In this document: in pieces, positions 24,000-35,400 of the stretch
How the letters are laid out: each line of letters begins with the position of its first letter
Numbering within the stretch: the stretch's first letter is position 1
Notes under the pieces: model-generated
Told to the model about the DNA's origin: nothing
What the model saw: the letters and a program-made list of their open reading frames with translations, nothing else
Database searches by the model: none
Made by a program: the position numbers and the translations under genes
NCBI GenBank assembly: GCA_002633005.1
Contig: NMRA01000268.1
Span: 194,585 to 258,584 of the forward strand
Origin: Phoronis australis
Taxonomy: Eukaryota > Phoronida > Phoronidae
DNA length: 64,000 nucleotides
Direction: 5' to 3'

Positions 24000-24589
24000 C
24001 ATTCAATCTGTCACCAGATTTGACCACCTTAACGTTATCTCTTACGATCTTCTTAAACACATATTCGTCACTCAGATAGTTCTTATAATATACGTTCTTA
24101 GTGGTGCTAGTACGATGTTCAATGTCAACATGAGAGTCAATCCTAGATATGAAGAACTTAACGTGGTTATCAACAAAAGAATTAGTACAACCATTGTTAA
24201 CTAGAACCTGTTTTATGCATTGAATTTCAACGACGAATGCTTGCCAATGAATCAGATGATATCCAGTGCGCCCTCTTCAGATAACCAGTCAAAACTGCTG
24301 GGTTGTAGCGTTCAGGGTAATCACTTTCAGCATGTAAACCGGCACCAATATCTGTGGATTTATGATAAACTGAAGTACGAAACCCACTGTAAGAATAATG
24401 TACAAGGACATCGAGAAAAGGCAACTTTTCACAAACAGGCAATTCATACGTGAACTTTAATACAGAATTGTATTCAAGCCAATTTTGAAGGGACAACATT
24501 TCATCTCGCGAATAATATACAAAGATATCATCGACGTAGTGGACATAGATGGGGATTCTGCCGCTATGCTGAGCGACCCGTTTTTCCAA
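24000..24589 (-). mobile_element. Penelope-like element, reverse transcriptase C-terminal part
   Basis: The minus frame at 24,227-24,589 reads RIPIYVHYVDDIFVYY, with the catalytic YVDD. It continues with LPFLDVLVHY and FRTSVYHKSTDIGAGLHAES, all diagnostic of Penelope-like reverse transcriptases. Below 24,227 the translation continues, with one stop, through the linker VLVNNGCTNSFVDNHVKFF and NVYYKNYLSDEYVFKKIVRD to the endonuclease part in the left arm. The N-terminal half of the protein is absent: the frame is cut at 24,589, where it meets the inverted right arm. The element would have encoded one protein combining reverse transcriptase with a GIY-YIG nuclease. Confidence 0.85.
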
Positions 24590-24594
24590 TGACC

Positions 24595-25255
24595 GTAAAA
24601 TTCAGAGATAAGGTTAAGGTGGTCAAACCTGGAGATAGATTGAATGTAATTATTTATTATCAGAATATAAAGTCACATCGCCTTGTCATAAAAAATAACT
24701 CCAACAGGGAAAGGTTACGACCAGTGGCCAGATGTAACGTCATTAGGACGAATCTCTTTGGCCTCATTTTCGTGAACAGCGTTAAATTGGACTCGCGGTG
24801 TGTTCCTTCTCCTGACGGTTATCCACGGCATGCACTTGCAGGCCAGGTCCATTCAAGATCATTTTTTGTACCAACGTGGCCGAAAAATAACTAGGCAAGA
24901 AATAGTAGACAATACCATGATTCACTATGCTGAAAGTGACACATTTCGGTTAAAGATTTTGAAACCCCTATTGATCAGTCACGAAAAAACTTTGCTGAAT
25001 GAACATCTCACAGAGGTGTGTCGCCTGCTGGCTGTGTTTTGTTAGGCTTGTGAGCTTTCTGCCGTGTGATACATTCACACTCTCTGCTTGTATGCCCCTC
25101 TCTACCTGCTGTCACGTGTATTTCGCTTCGTACATGTTCATTTCACTCATTGCCTGATGATGAGAAATGCGGCCTCGAAATATGGCTAGCCGTTTAATTT
25201 GTTTTTCTGTTATGTCTCTCGGTGTTTTGCTACATAGCCACACCCCTAAAGAAAG
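24595..25255 (+). mobile_element. Penelope-like element, inverted right arm
   Basis: The plus strand repeats the 3' half of the element: VKVVKPGDRLNVIIYYQNIK, RERLRPVARCN, a frame change, then a long C-terminal tail starting SIQDHFLYQRGRKITRQEIV and ending at a TAG near 25,040. Non-coding 3' sequence follows with the same CTGATGA...GAAA motif as the left arm. Against the left arm it is an inverted repeat of about 650 bp with many substitutions. So two 5'-truncated copies are joined head-to-head. Confidence 0.75.
25154..25180 (+). ncRNA. hammerhead-like core motif in Penelope right arm (candidate)
   Basis: This is the counterpart of the left-arm motif: CTGATGA, T, a shorter GAG...CTC pairing with a different loop, then GAAA. 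The core words are kept while loop bases have changed between arms. Stem III is again unclear. Confidence 0.3.
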
Positions 25256-28200
25256 GATATTGTTTAGACACTACGAGAGAGTCCGTATTGAGCTGTCAAG
25301 CAAAGAGTACAGTCGTGTTTTCAACGATGTTTGAGTTTATTATTGAAAACGTTCTTTGCCGTTAAAACGTTTATCTCCTAGAAAATGTACAGTGTTCATC
25401 ACTAGAGTTGGGTAATAGAAAATATAATAGTTTTTAGTAGAGACAATGCATGTTCAGAAATGAAAATCCTGCCTGATTGTAAAAAACACAGGGGATCCCG
25501 TTTACATCAGTGACTACAAAAGTTAGATGCCCTGGTGGCCGCACCGCCCTAGGGATGATGTTACGCGATTACCCGCCTACCTGAAGCTAATTTTTGTTAT
25601 AGTGTGGTGTTCATTAACTAGCAAATATTAGAACGTTGCTTTGTTGATGGCAACAAACAAACTCGTTGGTAATAGACACAATAAAACTAATAGTGATAAA
25701 TACATCTTTCTGGCTCGTCATAAGAAGACACCATCCATCTACATAGAAGGCACTTTTCGATGCATGGTTGGCAAATTGCTCAGACGGACGGCTTTGTCCG
25801 CACTTTTGATTTCGTATGTTTCAGGTTTAGCGGCGTATGATCACGTGATTGACATAATCGGCCCTCGTTTTGTTTTAGTTTTAAAACTACCGTATTCCTT
25901 TGCTTCTGGCTAACACTGCACTTAGTTTAATAAGTTTTTCGCAAATGATTCAAGACGGCCGTAAATCATAAAATTAATTTTAGTTCTTGAGAAATATGGC
26001 TTCTACTAATTGTTAAGCATATTGATTACTTTACGGTCAGGCTGATTATCATCAGTAATAACATCGACCAAGGATTTGTTTGTTTGGGCAACGATCACTA
26101 GGGGACGTTTGTTGAAATATACAGAGCCGCTGAAACAAAGTATTGACTAATGGACATGAAATTTAGGGCAAAATCCAGTTTTGTGATAAGGCGACAATTT
26201 ATTATGAAAGACTCTAAGTTCACAATACAGTACCCTCGTATGGAAGACCGTGTCCCAACTCTTTTGGGTTCNGAGATCGACCAAGGTGTGTACGATTCTC
26301 CTGTAGAAGAAGTAAACGTGGTACGTGGTCGTCGATTTTTCTACGACCAGTTTCCATAAAGTGAAAGGGTGCCTTTTTCGACAACATTTCGTGCCAAATG
26401 TGCCTGGAAAAAGGTTAGGTATTTCCAACTACAGAACGGTAGCTATACTCATTTTGGACAGCATGACATCTCTTTATAAGCTGTTTCAGACTTATGAGTT
26501 TGAAAAACAGCTGACCAAGAATCCCTACGAAACGGTTAATTTTATGGTATTAATCCTTGAAGAGGTATTTCTGAAACAAATCTCTAGGAAAGGTGGCTTT
26601 TTCATAAAAGCTCCCATTCTCTTTGTATCCTTATTCTCCAACTGCATTCCATCAAAAGTATAGTCAAGTACCTCCCCCCCCCCCGTAGTATAAGTATGCC
26701 TATGACTCGATAGTTGTTATCATATATCCCGCATATCCCATAAATCTCCTTTAGAACAAATGAAACTCCATTAAAGAGCTTTGATGGGTTATTCTATGAC
26801 ACGATAGACAGACGAGCTCGCGGGTAAAATATCACTGACAAAAGCGTAGGCAGAAGTGTTTTACATGGGGGCAAAAGCAAAATTGTTAGCTACCAGGAGG
26901 TTCTGTAGCTATCAGGAGGACTTATGTGGGATGAATAGGGGTCCAAACGTTGAATTGAAGAGATTGCCTAAATGGGACCACAGGCTTTGCACTCCATTCC
27001 GGCGTGTGCCCACAAGTGCATTCAATAAGAACAATCAGGCTACTTTCGAGCGAGTTTGGCAGGATCACGCGTCTCTGAGATGTTGCAACGCATAATTGCG
27101 CTGGCTTTCAGTCCCGAATAGCAAGCGTTACTGAACGTGCACTAGATGTTTCGACGATTCGTTTCCATCGGCGATGGAGTGGCGTTTTGTGGATTGCTAG
27201 TGCATCCCACAACTTTTTAAAAGTTTTATCTGTTACCAATCCGTTCATAAAGTGGTTTCAACATGCTTCTTTCTTAAATGAAAAAATGTTTTCCGGGCTT
27301 ATGAAGAAACGGTCGCTTGTTATTTTTTCAGACCGTGCTAGGCGCATAAAATGACCCGCCTTGACAGCCATCTTACTGTGTCTGGTCTCGCCGATAACTA
27401 TTAGATAGCCGATTGACGCTTTTCGATCCCCAATCCCAGAAGTTACTTCAAATACGAGTACGGATCAAATTGTGATTAGTTTTATAACGGTTAATGGCCT
27501 GATTCAAAAATATGTTTTTGACTGAAGGCAGGTGTATGGCAGTTTTAAAGTTGATGGGTCTGAGTTTGGCGCATAACCTTGCTATATCTCAAATCAAACG
27601 GAAATTTTCGCATTTTATGCGTAGACATTAATCATGGTCATTGATTCATGTCCAGAAATATGTAAAACCGCGTGTACTTGAATTGCAAGTGTTATTTTAC
27701 AAAGACCTCGTTCATTTTTTTCGTATTGTTTTAGAATACAAAGACACAAGAAGTATGAAATGCAAAAAAAAATCGGTTCAACTTGAATTTTAGCCGTTTT
27801 ATTAGCCAAGCAATTTCTGTGCATTATACGGACTGCAGGTCATTCATTGGTCTACTACAGTATTGCAAGGAAACCATGAAAAGTCACGGTTGGCTACTTC
27901 TTTTGTCAATAACGCAAATGCGAACACATGTTTTATGGCACTATCTACTGGCTCTATTGAACAAAAGGTTGTCTTTATGTATATAACATATAAAGAAACA
28001 AGTCATGCATTTCCGTGTTCGTCGACGATGCCATGAACGCCGTCCTATTGTAATTACACTTTTTAAATTGTAATGATTCTTCCAATAGCTAAAAAGACTA
28101 CCGCAGTAATGCCTATAAATGAGAGTGCAAATACAAAGTTCAATCAACATTTCGTATTCATCTTTATATTTCCCTTCTGAAAATTTTGTATGCAAAGGCG

Positions 28201-29400
28201 GATTCAGCTTTTTACGAAACGGGATGTCCAAAAAGAGTGACATGTTTCCGAAGAGAATTCCACATTACAAACAATGAGCAGAAAACCGGGAACGGAATTT
28301 AGTGGCGTGATTTCTGTGTCAAGCCGTTTATACAAACGGAAAATAGAAATCGTCTATTCTTCCCGGGGTTTTTGTTTGCCGCCTTGGCTAAAAAGAGAGA
28401 TACCTCCTCTGGAACTGTCCTTGTGTATGGAACTGTCTAAGTCATGAAAAGTGTTAGCTTTTAAAACTAAGTGATGACATAAAGTTTAGCCGTAATCTGT
28501 AAAAAATGTTAAGCTGATGTTTTTGTGAGTGCAAACATTTACGGGCAAGAAAATGGAAAATTCCGACATGTCAATCAAGTTTAGTAATTCCTGCCAATCA
28601 GGGCGTGGTAAAATGTAAACACTCAGTGGGCAGATCGACGATTTATAGAGAGCGAACAAAGAAAGGTGTTTGCTAAATACAAAAGTATGAGATAGACTCC
28701 TCATGAACAACTGAATATACGTCAGAATAAACAAGCCCACAGTGATATAAATTTTCCATTCTAACGTGTCGCAAATATTTTTTCCATTACTAGTATCTCA
28801 TGTGAGCAATACTTACGATTTTTTATTTCCTGCCACCACTTTTAAGCGTTAAGACACCGGCTAATCGCGTGAAGACAGTTTGTTCTTCGTCATCAGCCAC
28901 GCAGTATTTAACTCGCGCATACTGAATCGTATCTGCACCAAACTTAAAGTCAGATCGTGCAAGGCGACTATAGTGGGGGTTACTCAACTGTGTGAGCTGA
29001 TCTGACACGTTGAGGCAACTCAAATGATAAGCGTGGGTGAGCAATTCATGAATGGGCTCAAAATTTTGAAATCGTAAGTGCCAAATTCTTCCCAGGTCTC
29101 TTTCTGGTTGGATGGCTTCAAGGCTACAACAGTTTCAGTGAAATATCGGGAACATATCGAAAGGAATGTGTTCGATTATTAGGTATGCGTATTTCCTTTG
29201 CGATTTTGTGACTATGGGGGCGTGGCCTAAATACGTTTGTCGCAACTAATCATTGAACTATGAGATGGACTGTTTTATACATTCAGGTCATTTTTAAAAG
29301 TTATCAGAAAAAGATAATCCAAGTTGTTCTAGCGTGTTTTTCTAATTGTAGTACGGTTCAAGGCCTGCGCGCAATTCATCAATTAAAAATAGTCATTGTT
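25256..29400. other. no assigned gene; N at 26,272
   Basis: About 4 kb upstream of the first recognised exon of the IgGFc-binding-type gene. The 5' exons of that gene (signal peptide and start of the ectodomain) may lie here but I could not identify them. A minus-strand frame at about 28,823-29,150 is open for roughly 105 codons and is described under findings. Other ORFs are short and featureless. Confidence 0.4.
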
Positions 29401-29406
29401 TTTCAG

Positions 29407-32400
29407 CTTAAGATCACAAATGGATCGGTAAAAGCAATTTATATGAACCCATCACTTCGCATGTCCGGGAATTCCAGAGAAAACAAAGGGATTCATATTC
29501 AAGCTGAGGCTGAAATCGTTGTGTACGCAGTGAACAAAGACCTACTTTCGGCGGACGGATTTGTCGTACTTCCAGTCGACGTCCTGGGAACGGAATACAC
29601 TGCGGCGTCATGGAAGCTGACGAGAACAAATAGACCGGCACTGATAGGCAAGGAATGATTTGCGTCAGATGACTAGATTAAAGTTTTATAAATTTATGAG
29701 CAAATATGGCAGTTATAACGAATCAATATTGAAGTGGTATCGTTAGACCACTCTAGAATAATGAACGTGTACATTCTCGTTGCAGTGTTGATTCTACCAT
29801 TTACTTTCGTGCTGAAGCACTTTAGACTGATCATTAGCTAATGCTAATTTCTTGCCGGTAATCGTTTTTATGCATCTAGATTTTGTCATTAAGTAAGCTT
29901 AGACGCACGATGTATTTCCTGAAAAACTCGACCGTGCCAGCTCTTTCGTCTGTTAATTGGTCCAAAGCCACACTACCTCATGGTTATTGTAGGTGTTGTT
30001 GCTGCACAAGACAACACGTTGGTCAACTTCACGTTTCCGACCGGACGTGACGTCAATGTCACCTGGTCTGGTACTTCGTATGGTGCAGGAGACACGCTGG
30101 GAGTTACCTGTAACAGGTAAAATGTGAGGTCAAAAGTTTACGAAATACAGAAGTAGTCGGTAATGTATTATTTGAATTTTTATGTAGATACATGGAAGCT
30201 ATGTCGATATTTGTGGCAAATTCTTTGCCAAGGCATGACCACTTAACAAAAGGATATTGTGTCTTCTCTGGAATCTTTCTCTTCAGCAATTTCAATGTAC
30301 ATGTGCATTAATCGATAAGAACGAGATGCGAATCCCATCTTATTTACCCGCCGGTCATGTTTTAACAATTAGGTTTCTTCTTCATGAATAAATACTGGTG
30401 TTTTCTTTATATATTTTCAACAATTTAAGTGCAAGTGATGTTTAGGGTCCTTGAAATACAAAATAAATGTTAACCAGTCGCCAGACAGACTGTCAGTCGT
30501 TCCCACTAAACCACGTGATGGAGCTTTCAATTCTGTTGGCAAACTTAGAAAATATCCGCAAGTAATCAAGTGTGTTTATACGACAGGCCGGACGATTTTG
30601 AACATTCTGTCTCTTTAAGCAGCTATTACGATTCTAGGGCGACAGCTGGCCAACGAATATTAAGTCAATCCTCTCAAACTTTTACGCTGGCGTTAAAGCC
30701 TTTTGGGAGAAGATTTGGTGTTTTGAAGCCAGAGAATCAGCACTTTCAGTCGTGGGACAAAAGCCAGGGACAGTGGTGTCTTCTTTCCATGAAAATGTGA
30801 ACCCAGCGCACTTAAAACTGGTTTATAATAAACACTGCTTATTGTAATGAAAATCTTGATTGATTGTTTCAACATTGAGGAACTTTTCACATGTGGGCTT
30901 TAAGCTCTTTTTTCGAAAATTTTGAGAAGATACGCGCACAGTTGGCAAAATCGGACATTCCAAAATGGCTCTTATTACCCAATCCATTATTAATGAATTT
31001 ATTGGAACCCCTAATTTAGCAGAATTAATCCAAATTCGAACTTTCTGATTGATTGCAACTAAAATGTAAAAGGTGAAATTCACATTTAAGGAATGTAGTA
31101 AGGATGTACCCAGTCTCTTAAACTTTGTTTACAACCGTGGGTCATCATCCGGGGAGCATTTGCCTACTTTTCCAGGCTATTCTATGTACAACTTAGATAT
31201 ATTTACATTTTGATGGAAATTTATTAAAGAAATCAATACATAAGCCTAACTGGGGCTGGGTACTTTCTTACACATGTTTTTCATATCTGTTATTGTTTGA
31301 AATAATTGTACTTGTACTTGTAATAAATACAATACAATACACCTCGTAGGTTACATCGACAATGTTCACATTCAAAACTAGCCGTGTAGTCGCCGGCATG
31401 CTCAAATCCATCAGAGTCATTTTCCACAATATTTCTGGGAAAAGGAATAAATTCTGTTCTCCCAGTTAAAAGGATCGGTAAATTTGTTGTCTCATTTACA
31501 CAAATCAATGGCTATTGACATATTTTATTCACTTTGCCTCAAACCCACCTGCGCTCCCATGTGTCCTATTGTGAAGAAATGTGTTGCTAGTCGTTCGTTC
31601 ACTTCACCTGACTACACTCCTGCGTCCTTTGGTCAAAACGCTACTTCGATTCACACCTGACGACTGGTTAATTGGATGAGACGAATATTGCAAGTGTGCA
31701 TCAGAGTTTGTCAAAGTTGTACTCTGGATAAAAAAATACAGTCGTAAACAATGAAAATCCGAGTTATACATCAAACTGTGAATTCCGTGGGCTAAAACAA
31801 TTATATGTATTGAATATTTAACTATGTAACTATTTCCAGATTCCAGACAATTCAAATCACAAGTGATGCTGACCTTACTGGAACTATTGTCACCTCCAGC
31901 AAACCCATTGCTCTGAACGGAGGAAACAAGCAAGCCAGTATATATGGGCTTCCTACGTACGTGGTAAGCGCCTAACTGGGGTGCGTTCTGATTGTAACAT
32001 GAATCTCGTGAAAAAGCAAGACCACTCAAAATCACGAATGTTTCGCGAGTGTGCTAGGGACCTTACTAATCAGCCTCGTCTCCAAGCCTCTAGATGTCGC
32101 TGATCGGTTTAGCCATTTGGGTCTTGGTTATGGGGAATAGCTTCTGCACAATGATTGTCCATTGCCTTGACGTCATTAAAACAAAGGCAAATTCTAATTA
32201 TTTTCACAGGCGTTCTTGCTGCCATTCATGAAGCAGAAGGGATTGTTATTGTTATTTTTTGAAATAAAGGTTGGCGTACTTATTTTCAATATTTTTTATT
32301 AATAAATTAATCTGTTTTCGAATCAAAATACATCATTTTTGTAATAATTAAGACTTAAATTGCTGCAACGTACCGTACGTTTTCATTTTTATAGTGTACT

Positions 32401-35400
32401 GCAGAAAATTTAAAGTTAATATAACTTTGTATTGCTCGTGATATTCCGGTGATTTCTGTAAAAATGTGTCAGAATTCTGACACATTTCGATTCCGGTAAC
32501 CAAGCCTCAAATGGCTAAACCGATCAGCGCCATCTTGAGGCTTCGGGACGAGGCTGCCTTACTAGTGTACCACAGCATAATGAAGGCCACTGAATGAATA
32601 ATCGGTGCCCTTGGGATATTTTACCTGCATTTCGTCCCCGTTTAGCTGTCAAAGTTAAATTCTTAAACGAGGCGCTTTTCAGTTTAAAAACATTACCGCG
32701 CTCATTCGAATATTAATTTTCGCGGAATGAACCAGCACTTCAAGTTTCAGACAATGCGTACATGCGCCGGTTTTTGAATCCGCAATTTAAGATTGACTAA
32801 GCCAATAAATTCTGAAGCGTTTTCTTGAGTAACGGAAATAGAATTCTATAGCGGTAAGGAATCTGGAGGCGGGTTTTATGAGAATAAAAGACTCGTTTTG
32901 AGCAAGCTTAACGGGGCGAAATGCAGATTCGGGATGGGATAGAATTCACGGCATCCATTCCATAAGCGACGCATTCTTACGGAACGCAGTCCTGGAATAT
33001 ATGTGCACTTCAGCTGAACTATTTTGAATTCGTCACGGTATAGCTGCCTAGGCATTTCATAGGAACCAGACTGAAGGGTGGCATCTAATTTGACACACCT
33101 TCTCAATATGAAAACGGCTTTCACTGCTTATCTGGTGACCAAGGTAGAGGAGTGGCATTCACCAACACTCATTACTCGAGAGTATGAAAGTTACTGAGAT
33201 CGCGTGCTTGTAACCATGACGCGAAATCCTGCATTATCTCGCCATGTTGCGCTCCCAACGCATCCTTGCTAACCGTAAAACGTTTTCTGTCATACAAAAA
33301 AGTTTGGCCGGGGACCAATGCTGCATGTTATGATCATATTTCTAGACGTTTGACTTACGAAAAATAATCGAACGTCTTCGTTTGTAGGACGAGAATGGGA
33401 AGACGTGGGAGTTGTCTGCTGACCATCTAGAAGAAATGTTTCTTCCGGTTTCTACCGTCGGCAAGCAATACGTTACCGCGCCCATTGCCATGCGAAGCAG
33501 TGGTGATGTATTCAGAATAGTAGGTATGTCCAATGCCTGTCTCAGTCTCTTTGTCATGTCATCACGCAAACTATCACCAAAACGGCTTTGGCATAGCTTC
33601 CATGTATCCAATTATATACTAAAACATGTTGTGGAACCCTATTTTGGTTTAGACTCGCCGCGGTTGAACTTAAGAGTTATGTCACACCATTGTACACAAC
33701 ACTTCCTTGGAGATTAGGCACGGAGAGTTGTCTTTTGGTTTTCTTCGGCGCATTATGAAAAATGTGACATTGGCCCAGAACAAGTAAGACGACTTGATAA
33801 GTTGTATAAATAATATGCAACCTCTTTGTTCGCTGAGAATTCTAAATTCTGGGAAGGGTTAGATGACGTTCTTGTCTCAGGTCATTGGAAAATGCATTCC
33901 TTCTATAACTATTAATTTTAAATTCTTAAACGAAGCGTTTTGGAACTGAAAACATTGCCACGCTTATCCGACGACCCTGAATGAGCCGGCAACTTAGGTC
34001 AAAGGCAATGCAAAATCCGCAATTTTAAGGTCGGCCAACCCCAAGCGTTTTCATGAGTCACTACTGGTTTCGAAGTTCTTAGTGGGGACGGAAATGTAAT
34101 TCTTTCACAGCTCGTTCGGGAACGTTATGATACTGATTTTATGACTATGAAGTTCCATTTTCAATTTTCGTTTTTAGCCACCTAAGTAAGGCGAATAAAA
34201 CCTTTCAGCAACAGTAGCTGGGTATATTCTTAGTACTCAAAATCCACCTGAAATTATTTTTGGCAATGTCCGTTCGACTTTTGCGCAAACTCAGGATAAG
34301 TGTCTATTATTCTGTGCTTGAGTCATGGTCATGCTTCGCGTGAATGACTGTAAAATCCGAGATTGCACTTGATGCTCCTAACATTAAAGCTTCTTCGTTC
34401 GAGTGTGAACTAGAATTCTCAAGGTTTTACTCGAAATCTCAAGTTTTATGAGAGTTTGTAGCAAGAATCTAGTCGTCATCAAATGCGAATTTGTAGCAGA
34501 CAAATAAACCTTAACATACTGGAGCACATTATAAAAGTTTAGATACATTAGAACGGAAAATGTCAAAAATGTTTTGATTTCCAATTCAAAGGTAAGATAA
34601 TATTCCTGGCCGTGGTATTTTAAGTTCACTATAAAATGGTTAGTTTGAATTTTGTATGGTGGCATTCTGATAGAATTGCTTGCCCAGATTCTAATTCTTG
34701 CTAACCAAGAACCTTCAACACATTGTATGTTTACTCGTCCTTAGGTTGCAGAGACGACACGTCTGTCAACGTAACCAGTGAGAACGGTTGCGTCACATAT
34801 TTTCTCGACAAAGGACAATTTCTGGAAATTAACGCAAGCTCGACTACCTTTCAGCATATTGAATCCAATAAGCAAATTGTTGTGGTGCAATATTGTAAAA
34901 CAGGTACGCCCACTGTCAATGTTATTCACATAAGTTGTAACATTTCTCGTTCACGTGCCAAGGGTGCGCGGTGTTCACACGAGGGCTTAGTCTCTCGTGA
35001 GTTTGACAAAGCCAGCCAAGCGACTCCAAACGTGGCACAATCGTGAAAAACCTGAATTGCTTCTTCAGGCAAACATGGGCAGTTGGCTTTGAAATACATA
35101 CGCGTGCTAACGCAGCGATATTGGTACTTTTGAGCCAATAAATCACATTATTTAAAATTATGCTCCCCACGGTAAGAAGGCAGAACTGCCGTCTGTTTTG
35201 CGCCAGACAAACTAGACAATGTCTTGGACTACGATCTGCCTTCTGATCGGACGGTATGTAAATGCTGAAATAGAAAGCTGATTTGTCATCTGGTTTGGAT
35301 TTGGATATGATAGTAGTTCAGATGTCTAAGCAGCGTTCACGTGCGCAATTTATTCAAACGGCAGATCAGACTCCGATCTGCTTCTTTATCGGATTGGCAT

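Noticed and set aside
29100-29200. Candidate upstream exon of the IgGFc-binding-type gene (VSFWLDGFKATTVSVKYREH)
   Set aside because: The only usable donor (TTAG|GTATGC) leaves an in-frame TAG, and the phase does not fit the next exon.
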